A DNA stretch of 64,000 nucleotides from Arsenophonus sp052401645. Lineage in GTDB: Bacteria; Pseudomonadota; Gammaproteobacteria; Enterobacterales; Enterobacteriaceae. The notes under the pieces were generated by a model. The model had not been told where the DNA came from, searched no databases, and saw only the letters and a program-made list of their open reading frames with translations. Shown piece by piece: positions 29,991-41,411 of the stretch (position 1 is its first letter; every line of letters begins with the position of its first letter). The stretch is taken from the NCBI GenBank assembly GCA_052401645.1, contig CP198939.1, positions 620,001-684,000 on the forward strand, given 5' to 3'. The translations under genes and the position numbers were made by a program.

Positions 29991-31185
29991 AACGTAAGAT
30001 CTCTGCAGGTTGAATGGTAGCTGCACGCCAAGATGGATAAATGGTGGCTAATAATGAAATAGTGATTGAAAATAAGGAAATTAATATAATATCGATATAA
30101 TTAATAATTATCGGTAATTCTATACCTTTAGGTAATAAATCAAATATTGATATAATTATATTAAGTTTATTTGAAAAAAATAAACCAAATAATATACCAA
30201 TAATGGTACCAATAATACCGTTTGATAAACCACATAACATAAAAATAATCATAATTTGGCTTTGTTTTAAACCTAATGTATTTAAAATAGCTATTTCAGA
30301 TTGTTTTTCCATGACTAATAATGAAAGAGAGGTAAAAATATTAAAAGCTGAGCTAATAATAATAAGACTTAATAATAATCCCATCATATTTTTTTCAATT
30401 CTAACTGATTGAAAAAACTCACCTTTTTGTTCTCTCCAATCCTTCCATATCATACCTATTGGTAACGATTGTTTACTTAATTTATCAACTGCTAATGGTG
30501 CGTCAAGATAAAGACGCCAACCAGTAATGTTACCGATAGGATAATTTAATAATCTTGCTGCATCATTCTGATTAATTAATAATTTGTTATTATCACTTTC
30601 ACCATGAGTTGAAAAAACACCAACTACTGTGAATAAGCGTTGATTAGGTATTCTACCAATAGGAGTAAGTTGAGTAACATTAGGGATAATTAATCTTAAT
30701 TGATCACCTCGTTTTACCATTAATTGTTCAGCTAATTTTATTCCTAAAATAACATTATAACTACCAGTAGTTAATACTGAAGAATTAATATTCTGTAGAT
30801 GATTTAATAAAGGCTCTATAGATACTTCGTTGACACCAATCATTATACCAATCCCTACATTTTGTTTGCTTTGTAATATAACATCACTTTCAACAATTTG
30901 AGTAATATGATTAATTCCTTTTAGATAATTTAATTTTTTTTTTGGATACTGATTTGGATTAAGATTACCTTTAAATGTAGTTAAAATAGCTTGTGGCATG
31001 TATGTCAAAATACTTTGTTGTAATGAATATTCAAAACCATTCATAAGAGATGTAATAGTAATTAATGACATGACACCTAATACGATGCCAAACGTAGATA
31101 AATACGATACGAACCGATAAAATCGATCATTTGTTTGTATACGAATATAACGTAAACTAATATAAAAAATAACAGACTGAAACAT
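29983..31185 (-). CDS. lolC: Lipoprotein-releasing system transmembrane subunit LolC
   Basis: LolC is the partner of LolE in LolCDE and provides the contact for LolA in the periplasm. The ATG at 31185 gives 400 residues, starting MFQSVIFYISLRYIR and matching E. coli LolC (399 residues; MYQPVALFIGLRYMR). Nine further codons are open upstream but are not conserved. Membrane helix 1 lies at about residues 23-50 (VSYLSTFGIVLGVMSL), followed by SLMNGFE, the periplasmic domain, and three C-terminal helices from about residue 265, ending in PSWRAATIQPAEILRYE. It is first of three genes and overlaps lolD by a few bases. An AAGG sequence lies about 13 bases before the start. Keeping separate LolC and LolE subunits is the enterobacterial arrangement. 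Confidence 0.94.
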   Translation of the reverse strand: MFQSVIFYISLRYIRIQTNDRFYRFVSYLSTFGIVLGVMSLITITSLMNGFEYSLQQSILTYMPQAILTTFKGNLNPNQYPKKKLNYLKGINHITQIVESDVILQSKQNVGIGIMIGVNEVSIEPLLNHLQNINSSVLTTGSYNVILGIKLAEQLMVKRGDQLRLIIPNVTQLTPIGRIPNQRLFTVVGVFSTHGESDNNKLLINQNDAARLLNYPIGNITGWRLYLDAPLAVDKLSKQSLPIGMIWKDWREQKGEFFQSVRIEKNMMGLLLSLIIISSAFNIFTSLSLLVMEKQSEIAILNTLGLKQSQIMIIFMLCGLSNGIIGTIIGILFGLFFSNKLNIIISIFDLLPKGIELPIIINYIDIILISLFSITISLLATIYPSWRAATIQPAEILRYE

Positions 31186-31501
31186 GAAATAAGATATACC
31201 TTTTATTATCAATAATATAAAATATTTATTAATAATAAATGATAATATAACCGAATAAAACTACCATAGATTAATGTTTACGATTTTTATATCTACTTTA
31301 ATAAATTAGATTACTTTTATTTTTTATAGCTAATAAAATAAGTATTATGATCTTTATCAATAAAAAATAATCAAATTATTATATCGAAAAAATATTATTA
31401 TCAATTATCAAAAAATAAAAATGATATATATTATATCTAGTATACCTAATTATATGCGTTATTGTTATTTAATATTCTAGTATTATTAATCGATATACAG
31501 G

Positions 31502-32340
31502 TTTTTTATTTTAATTACTCAAGATATAAATCTTGCTTTAAAGTTGAGTAATGAAATAGAGAAATTTTCTAGCAATTCATTCAATAATGATGTTTTCAGA
31601 TTATAAAACATTATATTAATGATAGTTTTTCATTGCATCAAAAATTATTTTAGAGAGGTTAATTAACCTTTATTCTTTTTAAATTTTACAGAAAGATTTA
31701 TTAATTATTTCAGTCAATACATTAATATAAAAAGTTTGTCCTGCTAATTTTATAATATAATTAAAAATATATTCGTTATCAGTCATAAAGGAGAAGATGT
31801 TTCGTATGAAAAATTGCGTAAAAATCTTGATAATGGTGATTATAAATATGTTAAATAAGTGTTTCATCATGGTAAATATTATTTTTATGGAGAAATTTTT
31901 GATATATTTTTAATTGGTAACTTTAATCCTTATCATATCAACTTTATTAATAATAAAATTGATAAATTAAGAATTTATGATGGATGTTGATAGTCAATTT
32001 ATTATCAGTAAAGCTAAGCAAATAAATTTATTGTTTACTCATGAATTTCCAGTATATGACAAGGTTATTAAATTATTTTGTAGTCAGCGGCTAGAATATT
32101 TTGATATAAGACGTAATCATAAATATATTTATAAACAAATTAGTAAAAAAAATATTATCATCAATAATTGAATATTTGGCAATCATTTTTTAATTTTCCA
32201 TTATTTTCTTTGTTTAACTACTTTCATGTTAACACTTTTCTGATTAAGAAAGATCTAGTATTAGTTACAGATAAATTTTTATATGAAATTTATAAGTGAT
32301 ATAAATATCGAAACATTGATTTTATGCACGTACATTATTC
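31502..32340 (+). pseudogene. mfd: Decayed N-terminal (UvrB-like, UvrA-binding) part of mfd
   Basis: Read on the plus strand in shifting frames, this stretch aligns piece by piece with Mfd residues from about 40 to 300. Recognisable pieces, in order: ILITQDINLALKLSNEIEKF, DSFSLHQKIILERL, QKDLLIISVNTL, GEDVSYEKLRKNLDNGDY, FHHGKYYFYGEIFDIF, INFINNKIDKLRIYD, VDSQ, INLLFTHEFPVYDKVIKLF and FPLFSLFNYFHVNTF. In-frame stops include TAA at 31680, 31728 and 31856, TGA at 32169, and frameshifts near 31605, 31760 and 31980. The 64-codon ORF at 31977-32171 is one fragment of it. Multiple true stop codons mean slippage cannot rescue a full-length protein. The original start is not recoverable; an ATG at 31455 is possible. 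Confidence 0.9.
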
Positions 32341-34844
32341 CACCAATAGATAGGCTTTTGTTAAATAGTAAAGAACTTAATAAAATGATTAAAATACATC
32401 CTAATATAAATATTTCTACTAAACAAAATGCTAAAAAAACAGGTAATATTAACCTACCATGCTTAGTTTTAGCTGATCTAAACATTAATTATAAAAATAA
32501 AGATTCGTTTAATAAATTACATCAATTTATCAAAAATTTTTCTGGCCGAATTGTTTTTTCAACAAAAAATGAAACTTGTTGTAAGATATTAAAGGAAATT
32601 TTGAAAAGAATAGAAATAAATCCTATTTTTATTAAAACGCTTAATGAAGTTAATATATCAGGATTTTATATTACTATTAATGTAAGTGAGCATAGTTTTA
32701 TTAATTATGATCAAAAAATTGTTGTTATTTGTGAAAGTGAAATATTAGATAAGCGAATTATTAATAATGATATTATCAAAAATAATACTATTAATACCAA
32801 TATTTTTATTAATAATTTAACAGATTTACAAATTAACGAACCAGTTGTTCATATTGAACATGGAATAGGTCGTTTTCAAGGATTAACTATCTTAGAAACT
32901 GGAGGTCTTAAAGCTGAATACTTAATTTTGACCTATGCAGATGATGATAAACTTTACATTCCTATTTCTTCGTTAAATTTAATTAATCGTTATAATGGTA
33001 TTGGTAATGAAAATGTACCTTTACATAAATTAGGTAATGAAGTTTGGGGTAAAGTGAAAAAAAAAGCCGCCGAAAAAATTAGTGATATTGCAGCCGAATT
33101 ATTAGATGTTCATGCTCAACGTAATATAAAATTTAGTTTTGCTTTTAAACACGATAAAATCAAATACAAGATTTTTTGTCAAGATTTTCCATTTAAAACA
33201 ACGATTGATCAAGAAAAAGCAATTAATGATGTTTTAAATGATATGTGTAAACCAATTGCAATGGATCGTTTAATTTGTGGTGATGTTGGTTTCGGAAAAA
33301 CTGAAGTAGCTATGCGAGCTGCATTTTTGGCAGTAAGCAATAATCAACAAGTTGTAATGTTAGTACCAACGACATTATTAGCACAGCAACACTTTAATAA
33401 TTTCCGAACTAGGTTTTCTAATTGGCCAGTGTGTATTGAGATGTTATCACGTTTTTGTAGTGTAAAAGAACAGAGATTAATTATTAACAAAGTGTCTGAA
33501 GGGAAAATAGGTATTTTAATAGGTACACATAAAATACTGCAAAATAATATACATTGGAAAGCACTCGGATTATTAATTATTGATGAAGAACACCGTTTTG
33601 GTGTTAAACAGAAGGAATTGATTAAATCAATACGAGTTAATATTGATGTTTTAACGTTAACTGCAACACCCATTCCTCGCACTATTAATATAGCAATGAA
33701 TGGAATTCGTGATCTATCTATTATTTCTACTCCTCCTCCTTGTCGATTATCAGTTAAAACTTTTATTTATCAGTATGATGACTTAATTGTAAGAAAAGCA
33801 ATTTTATATGAGATATCACGAGGTGGACAAGTTTATTATTTATTTAATAACGTAAAATATATTGAGAAAACCAAAGAACGTTTAGAGTTATTAGTACCTG
33901 AAGCGCGTTTCATAATTGGACATGGTCAAATGCGTGAAAGAGATCTAGAGCATGTAATGAGCGATTTTTATAATCAACATTTCAATGTATTAATTTGTAC
34001 AACCATTATTGAGACTGGAATAGATATTCCTAGTGTTAACACAATCATTATTGAGCGCGCAGATCATTTTGGTTTAGCACAATTACATCAATTACGAGGG
34101 AGAGTTGGTCGTTCTTATCATCAATCCTATGCTTATTTTTTAACGCCAAATCCTAAAATAATGACAACTGATGCTCAAAAAAAACTTAAAGCTATCGCAG
34201 TTCTAGGGGATCTTGGCGTAGGCCTTTCATTAGCTATTCATGATCTAGAAATTCGCGGAGCCGGAGAATTGCTTGGTCAAGAACAGAGTGGGCAAATGGT
34301 CAATATAGGATTTCAGCTTTATATGGAGCTATTAGAAAACGCTGTTAAGGCTTTAAATAAAGGTAATAAACCTTCTTTGGAAGAATTAATTAGTAGACAA
34401 CAGACTCAAATTGAATTAAAAATGCCAGTATTGCTTCCAGATAACTATATTCCAGATGTGAATGTTAGATTGTATTTTTATAAAAAAATAGCAAGTGTTA
34501 AACATGAAAATGAGCTGAATGAATTAAAAATGGAACTAATAGATCGATTTGGTAAATTACCAGATACAGGAATACAGTTATTGCAATCTACTGCTATTAG
34601 GATACAAGCAGAAGAATTGAATATCAAACGAATAGAAGCTCATGAAAAAGGTGGTTTTATTAAATTTAACAAACAAAATAGAATAAACATTAATTTTATT
34701 ATCATGTTACTAAAGAATTCACCAGATATATATCGCTTAGATGGACCTTATAAATTAAAGTTCGTTAAACCATTGATAAAATATGCTGAAAGGCTTACTT
34801 TTATAAAACAATTGATAGATGATTTTAAATTGCATCAAATATAA
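32283..34844 (+). CDS. mfd: N-terminally truncated Mfd (transcription-repair coupling factor), translocase half
   Basis: Mfd removes RNA polymerase stalled at DNA damage and recruits UvrA. This open frame codes for 853 residues against about 1,148 normally. Conserved Mfd sequence starts at about residue 20 (PPIDRLLLNSKEL); the first ~20 residues are out-of-frame readthrough of the decayed upstream part, so the listed start may not be the real one (an internal ATG precedes IKIHPNINIS). Present are the polymerase-interacting domain (VVHIEHGIGRF onward, ~190-260), Walker A GDVGFGKTE, DEEHRFG, TATPIPR, the second motor domain with GRVGRS, and the C-terminal domain. Missing is the UvrB-like, UvrA-binding part. 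It may make a translocase lacking repair coupling, or be a young pseudogene whose 3' part has not yet broken. Confidence 0.85.
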   Translation: MKFISDINIETLILCTYIIPPIDRLLLNSKELNKMIKIHPNINISTKQNAKKTGNINLPCLVLADLNINYKNKDSFNKLHQFIKNFSGRIVFSTKNETCCKILKEILKRIEINPIFIKTLNEVNISGFYITINVSEHSFINYDQKIVVICESEILDKRIINNDIIKNNTINTNIFINNLTDLQINEPVVHIEHGIGRFQGLTILETGGLKAEYLILTYADDDKLYIPISSLNLINRYNGIGNENVPLHKLGNEVWGKVKKKAAEKISDIAAELLDVHAQRNIKFSFAFKHDKIKYKIFCQDFPFKTTIDQEKAINDVLNDMCKPIAMDRLICGDVGFGKTEVAMRAAFLAVSNNQQVVMLVPTTLLAQQHFNNFRTRFSNWPVCIEMLSRFCSVKEQRLIINKVSEGKIGILIGTHKILQNNIHWKALGLLIIDEEHRFGVKQKELIKSIRVNIDVLTLTATPIPRTINIAMNGIRDLSIISTPPPCRLSVKTFIYQYDDLIVRKAILYEISRGGQVYYLFNNVKYIEKTKERLELLVPEARFIIGHGQMRERDLEHVMSDFYNQHFNVLICTTIIETGIDIPSVNTIIIERADHFGLAQLHQLRGRVGRSYHQSYAYFLTPNPKIMTTDAQKKLKAIAVLGDLGVGLSLAIHDLEIRGAGELLGQEQSGQMVNIGFQLYMELLENAVKALNKGNKPSLEELISRQQTQIELKMPVLLPDNYIPDVNVRLYFYKKIASVKHENELNELKMELIDRFGKLPDTGIQLLQSTAIRIQAEELNIKRIEAHEKGGFIKFNKQNRININFIIMLLKNSPDIYRLDGPYKLKFVKPLIKYAERLTFIKQLIDDFKLHQI

Positions 34845-35059
34845 ATTAATTATTTCTTTTTAAAATTAAAAGGTAAGATTATTAATATTAAATCTTCTGC
34901 TATTAATATTAATTATAACAAATTAATATAATTTTAATATAAGTATGAATAAATATGATTTTTAATATCGATTAATATCATATATTTTGATTTTAATATA
35001 ATCGTATAATATGAACTCATCTGTTTTTTAATAAAATAAAAGATGGACGATTGAGCGTA

Positions 35060-35085
35060 AGATATTTTTTTAACAAAAAATATCT
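35060..35085. repeat. Hairpin, 11-bp arms
   Basis: Arms 35060-35070 (AGATATTTTTT) and 35075-35085 pair perfectly around TAAC, about 215 bases after the mfd stop. The adjacent 35041-35059 is unusually G-rich for the region. A weak transcription terminator or a gene remnant are both possible. Confidence 0.4.
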
Positions 35086-35527
35086 CTTTGACTTGTATAC
35101 TAAAGTATTAATCATTAGTAAATTATTATGAAGAAAATAATAAAATTAATAAACTATGATTTATATAAAAATATTTATTTAGTTTTTATATATTAAAATA
35201 TAAGGAATACACAATGATATTTTATGATAATATGAAGAATAATTATAACTGTTTTATTCATGGCATATAACTTTATGATAGATGAATATGATAATTTATT
35301 ATTGGTTGGTTACTATTAATAAATTTATTAATTTTAATAAACTAAAATAGTTTTAATATTATTTCTTAAATCTATAAAGATAGTAATTATTTTTAAATTT
35401 TTATACTTAGATTGTTAACGTAAATATTATAGTTACTATTATATTATCTATATTAAAAGTGAAAATATTTAATTTTTTTAAATTAGTTTTTTACTAAACT
35501 TAAAAAGTATTTTATATCAGAAAATTC

Positions 35528-35548
35528 AATAAGGTATGTTACCTTATT
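35528..35548 (+). terminator. Possible terminator-like hairpin
   Basis: AATAAGGTA (35528-35536) pairs perfectly with TACCTTATT (35540-35548) around the loop TGT, followed by TG and an AT-rich tail. The four central G/C pairs are exceptional in this gap. It lies 680 bases downstream of mfd with no identifiable gene in between, so its original gene is unknown. The U-run is poor. Confidence 0.35.
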
Positions 35549-38500
35549 TGTATAATATACATATGAAAGTATTTTTATTTAAATCATTTAAGACTTATAA
35601 TTTATTTTGATTAATAGATGATATTATAAAGTTGATAAATAGTTTTATTAACTATGATTTTAATACTATTATTCTACTTTAGTAATAATTATCAATTTTA
35701 ATCCGATTTTTATTATATTTATTGAAAAGTAATAAATAGATAAATTTATGTGATTGATAATTCGATTAAGTCTATGGTTCTCTGAAGGTTATTTTCATAA
35801 ATTATTATCATATATACGATAATATAAATACAAAAATTGTTTTAATACTTCTTAATACTTTATATTAAAATATAAAAATTTAGATGTAGTTAATAAACTA
35901 ATAATTAATTTATTATCTTATTTATCTAGAATCGTAACATTTTTATGTTAAATTAAATTAATTAATAAATTTAATTTAATATAAATAATTAAATTTTTAA
36001 TTTCTTTATTTAAAATCTATAAATAACTTAATATGATAGAGAATTTCATAATAGCTTTATTATAATTAATTAATAAAATTTATATTTATTATTATATCAT
36101 GATATAGTTATAAGTTTTAACTATTCTCTTAAGTAAGTACTGAGAGTAATAAAATAATAATTTTGTTTATTATTAAGCATAGCTATTAGATTGATATAAG
36201 TTAGTTCTTAATCATTTAATTAAATTTAATTATTAATTTAAATATAAAAAACTTTAAAGAATTTTTCTGAATTCATATAACTAATTTAGTTAAAAAGCTT
36301 TTTTTACATATATATTATTAAAAAAGAAATTTAGATAATTTATAGTATAATTTTTTAAAATAAATAAAAAATATACATTCTATTAGAAGTAATTAAAAGT
36401 AATTATTTATTTTTTTTATTTATTATTTAATGATATTAATATAGATATTCTAACACTATGCACTATATTTTAGTATTGAATATAGTAATATTGATTAATT
36501 AAGTCAATATTTTGATATTTCGATTTATGATAAAATACAGTAATAAAATTTAATTAAATTATAAAGTTATTTATTATTAATTATTTAATATCGAAAATAA
36601 TTTCTTATTCTAATGAGAATATTTTAATATTTAATTACTTGTAAATAAATAAGTTAGGTAAAAATATAAATATATTGAAGTAAAAATTCAATATTATTAG
36701 TTATAATTGATAATTTATAATTATTTTTATAATATTAAAATAATAAATATTATTAATAATAATTTTAACATATTAATTATAAGATAATATTATTAAATTT
36801 TATTGTTTTAAGGAGATAATATTTTCATTTTTTGTTATAAGAATGTAATTGTTATTATCAAGTAAAATATTGTCATCAACTTTAATTATTATAAACATAA
36901 TCACGATTTCTTTTTTATAATATAATATCTATTATCGAGATTTATTATCATATTATTATAATTAACATGAAGTAAATTATTACATATTATAATAATTTAT
37001 AGAATACATAAAATATTATTTTTTATCACTGATATTTTAATTAGCTTAAATTCTATAATATAGTTTAATTTTATATAAAATTATTTGAAAATTCTGATGA
37101 TCTTTATGTTTAATAAGCATATTTATTTTTAATTACTATAAGTATGCAAATTTTATTTTAACTATATTATATTTTTAATATGATAAATAATTTTTTATTT
37201 AAAAGAGATAGTATAATAACTATATTTTTTAAAATAAATCAAATATTTTATTAATATAATTTTATATAATTAAATTATAGATTATATGATATATATAATT
37301 ATTAAGTAGATATAAATATTTTATTTATTATAATTAAATAATTATTAAATTTATTTTAAATAATTAAAAATAATAACTATATATATTAATTCTATGTTAA
37401 TAGAGAATTAGTCGTTTAATATATTAATATAAAATAGATATATAGAATATAAATAATTATTAATTATATAATTTATATATTCATGATTTTATCAATAACT
37501 AAATTTATTTAACTTTTATTAAATTAATATTATTAAATAACATAAAAAATAATTTATAAATATCTTTTGATAAATAATGATACTAATATAAAGAAATTTT
37601 CTTAGTTAATTTTATTATTATTTAATTAGTAATAAAAAATAAAATAATAAGCATTACTAATATTTTCTAAATTATCTTATGGAAAATATTTAGATTCAAT
37701 TATTTAAGGAAAATTAAATTTTTTAGTAAAAAACTTTGTTTATAGTTATCTGAATAAAAATTTTTTAAATAAACCAATATTTACTAGTATATATTTTTAT
37801 TTTAATTATTTATTTTTTAACTTATTAAATATAAATAATATTATTTTTTAATTTTTATCTGCTTTTGAAACAAATAATTTTAGTATAATTTAGATAATAA
37901 TCTTATTTTATGTTTAAAAAAATAAGTATGGATTCTTAATATATATTAATTTGATATTTTTTATAATTTCTATTATTATATTTTTTAGTTTAACTATATT
38001 TATAATATATCTTATTAAAATTTTATAATATAAATCATTAATAAATGATAGTAACATATAAAAATTTTTAAATTAGAATAAAAGTTTTAGTTATTAATTA
38101 ATATTGTATATATAATATTTTCTTAATTATTTATAATTTAATATTATTTAAATTTCTATTTAACGATTATTTTTATGGCTATAAAGTATTTTATTATAAA
38201 GTTTTTACTACTTTTAAAGTAAAAAATATCATAAATTATTTATAATAAATTTATAATATAATTAAATATTTTGAAATAACTATATTCTAAATATTATTAT
38301 ATTTAGAATAGTTAAATGATTAATTTTATATTATAAAGAATATTTATTTAAAAACTTTTTTATTTATTAAATAAAATAATGCTTATTACTAGCAATAATT
38401 ATTTATTTATATTACTATTATTATTAATACTTAAGATAAATATTAAAATATAATATAAATTATATATTTAATAATTGAATTTACTATAATATTTTATTAT

Positions 38501-39677
38501 TTAGCATGAAATTATAATATATTATAATGATAATTATTTATCTAATAAAATTAAAAATTTTAATCAAATAATACAAAATATTATAATATTCTTATATTAA
38601 ATAATATATAAAAAATATAATTGAATAATATTTTTAAAATATTTATAAAATATTATTGACTATAATGTAAACTAAGTTCATATTTTTATATGAAACATTA
38701 ATTATTAATTAAATTTAATTAAATATAATAGTTATATTAATAATATTATTATTTTAAATTAATTAATATTATTGATTTTAATATTTATAATAATTATACT
38801 ATATAATATATATGATAAAATTTTTAATATATATTTTATAGATATAAAATTTTAATATATTAGGACTATAATATTAATATATTTTAATATTTTATTTAGT
38901 ATATGATATAATTAATTATTAACAAAATATTAATTTTTATATTAACTATAATTTTTAATATAAAATTAATATTTTTTATATCATGAATATATCTTTATAT
39001 GAATTTTAAATTTTTATATAGTTTGATTAAATAGAATCATAATTTCTAGATAATTAAAATAGAAATAAATATAGTAAATATTTATATTTATCATGAAAAA
39101 TATGTTTTTAAAATCAGAAAATTAATTATTATTTTTTTAGAAAAAAAATATTATTCTTATAATTGAAATATTTATTTAAATGTAAAATAATGAGTTATTA
39201 TATATTTTATAAATACATTTATAAAATAAAAACAAAATAAATATCTTTAATATTTGATATAATATATATTTAAAATAGATTATTATTTTAATTTATTATC
39301 TATTTTTATAAATAAAATAGATATAAAATTATTATTTTAAAATGAATTCAATTAAATAATTTATTTTATTTTAATATATAATTATTATATATGCGATTAT
39401 TAATACTTTTAATCAAAATAATTACTTTAAAAATATTTTATATCAATAACAGAATTTTAGTTATTTATTGAAATAACATATTTTTAATATAAATCATTTT
39501 ATTTTTATTATAAACTTATAGAGAATGTAATTTTTTAAAATAATTATTTTATATATAAAATAATTATTTTTTTGCTTAAAATTATCTTTTTATTTTTTAT
39601 AAATATGTAATTTTTTTACTATTTGAAGATTTTATATCCTATATTTAATAGAAAAAAACTATAAAGTTTATCATTAT

Positions 39678-39716
39678 TATATAATATAATCTATATTATA
39701 TAGATTATATTATATA
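39678..39716. repeat. Perfect inverted repeat, 18-bp arms, 3-base loop
   Basis: Arms 39678-39695 and 39699-39716 are exact reverse complements with loop TTA. First of three long hairpins within 330 bases. Confidence 0.85.
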
Positions 39717-39848
39717 TGAGATTAAATTATAAATTTAATAGAATTTATTGTATTAATATTATCAATAGTTCTATTGAACTTTTTAATTAATATGATATGT
39801 ATAATAACATATACATAATTTATTATATACTTTTTTTAAAAAAATAAA

Positions 39849-39886
39849 AACAATAAATTATTTATTATATTAAATAATTTATTGTT
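39849..39886. repeat. Perfect inverted repeat, 16-bp arms, 6-base loop
   Basis: Arms 39849-39864 and 39871-39886 are exact reverse complements. Second hairpin of the cluster. Confidence 0.85.
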
Positions 39887-39962
39887 AATAGAAATATTTA
39901 AATTAAATTTTTCTAAATATAAATTTAGACTTATATTTATAATTTATATAGAAGAATTAAAA

Positions 39963-40004
39963 CAAAATAATTATTTATCATTGTAACGATAAATAATTAT
40001 TTTG
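39963..40004. repeat. Perfect inverted repeat, 17-bp arms, 8-base loop
   Basis: Arms 39963-39979 and 39988-40004 are exact reverse complements around ATTGTAAC. The stem is closed by C-G pairs at both ends and flanked by A and T runs, so it resembles a terminator in shape, but no gene adjoins it. Third hairpin of the cluster. Confidence 0.85.
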
Positions 40005-41124
40005 ATAAAAAAGTATTTACACGTATAATGATAAAGATATGGTATTTATTATATATTATTTTATAAATAATTAATATATAAAGTGAATATTAATTGTTGC
40101 TTATACACATGCTATTTCCATATATGCTTATATTGATATTTTTATGTTATTTATATTCGATATCATAAAAATGATAAAATATTATCACATCGTAGAACAT
40201 AATCATTATGGATATGACTATTTATTAACTAATAAATAAATACTAATATATTAATTATTAATTTTTATATTAATTAAAGATTAATTTTTATATTGAGATC
40301 AATAAGAATATTTTTGGATAAAATAACTAAAATCTTCTTATGATATCTATTATAACAATAGTTATTATACTATCATTAATTCATATTTTTATATGAATTA
40401 TTATTAACGGTTAATTGATTATAAAAGTAATTGCTATTATTTTCATATCAAAGTATGATGTATATCTTAATAAGATATTATTAAAAATTACTATAATAGT
40501 GGATATAAAAGTTATTTTTTTTTGAAAAAAAATCCATAGCTAATTCTAATATAATTATATCAAATATAAAATAACAATATGAAATTGATATTTATATTTA
40601 TATAAAATTTCTTTTATGTTATTAAAATATTTTTCTGTAATTTAACTATTGTATATTAATTGTTATAAGAACAGGAAAAAATTTTGAATTTATTTTTATT
40701 AAATTAACTCTAATATTTTATATTACTAATTAATATATTAATTAACTAAAATACAGTATAATATAATTTTAATTAAATTAATTTTATCTATTTCAAATTG
40801 TTTATAATAATTTAAAGTTTTGAAAAATAAAAAAAATAAAATTATCAGAATTTTAAAAATCTAATAATTTAAAATTAATAGGAATATATTCTATTATAAA
40901 TAATGATATATAAAATATTTCATTGCTTTTATCTTTCTTAAGATATTAAAAATAATATATATTTAATAAATAAAAATTCATAATTTAGTTTAGATTAATA
41001 TTATCTACTAAATAATATTATTTAACTAGTAATGGTAATAGAAATAGTTTATATAAATTCAATGAATATTGTATGTAGATTAATTTCTTAATATAATTAA
41101 AAGAATAAGCACGAACAATATAAG

Positions 41125-41166
41125 AATAATTTCTTATCTATTTATATCAATAGATAAGAAATTATT
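41125..41166. repeat. Perfect inverted repeat, 17-bp arms, downstream of lpoB
   Basis: Arms 41125-41141 (AATAATTTCTTATCTAT) and 41150-41166 are exact reverse complements with an 8-base loop. It lies 246 bases beyond the lpoB stop on the minus strand, so it could stop or stabilise that transcript, but there is no clean T-run. Confidence 0.8.
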
Positions 41167-41411
41167 ATTAATAAAAAATACTTTTGAATAGAAGAGTAAA
41201 CCTAATTAAAATCGTTGTAATTATTTTTGTTATCTTGATTAATATTTAATAAGTTTAGATATTTTTAATAAAATATGTAATCAATTTAACATCTAAGTTA
41301 ACTTTATAATTAAAAACTTATATAGTTAATATTCTTAATAATAAAATTAATTTTATTATTAATGTTTACTATTATTTTAGATTTATGTTTTATAAAAATA
41401 AAGAATGTTTT

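Larger units (their letters stand above)
34845..41411. other. 6.5 kb noncoding gap between mfd and lpoB
   Basis: In E. coli this interval holds thiK, nagZ, ycfP, ndh and smaller genes. Here I find no ORF and could not align any of those with confidence. Slightly G/C-richer spots at 35030-35110, 35528-35550, 36120-36150 and 40080-40220 may be remnants. A short frame at 35213 (MIFYDNMKNNYNCFIHGI) follows a good AAGGAA ribosome-binding sequence, but stops after 18 codons and matches nothing I know. Long hairpins cluster at 39678-40004 and occur at 41125-41166. Confidence 0.65.

Noticed and set aside
31679..31870. 63-codon minus-strand ORF
   Set aside because: Antisense to the mfd N-terminal relic, which explains the same bases better on the plus strand.
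31977..32171. 64-codon plus-strand ORF as an independent small gene
   Set aside because: Its sequence aligns with the internal Mfd segment INLLPAHEFPTDKAAIELF, so it is a fragment of the mfd relic.
32279..32485. 68-codon minus-strand ORF
   Set aside because: Shadow of the start of the open mfd frame.
35041..35110. A second tRNA or small RNA gene
   Set aside because: It has a hairpin and locally more G, but no cloverleaf, T-arm motif or clear terminator.
40080..40220. Possible nagZ relic between mfd and lpoB
   Set aside because: The location fits and a minus-strand HVYK resembles the NagZ AHVIY segment, but neither the KHFPGHG nor the DSH motif could be found around it.
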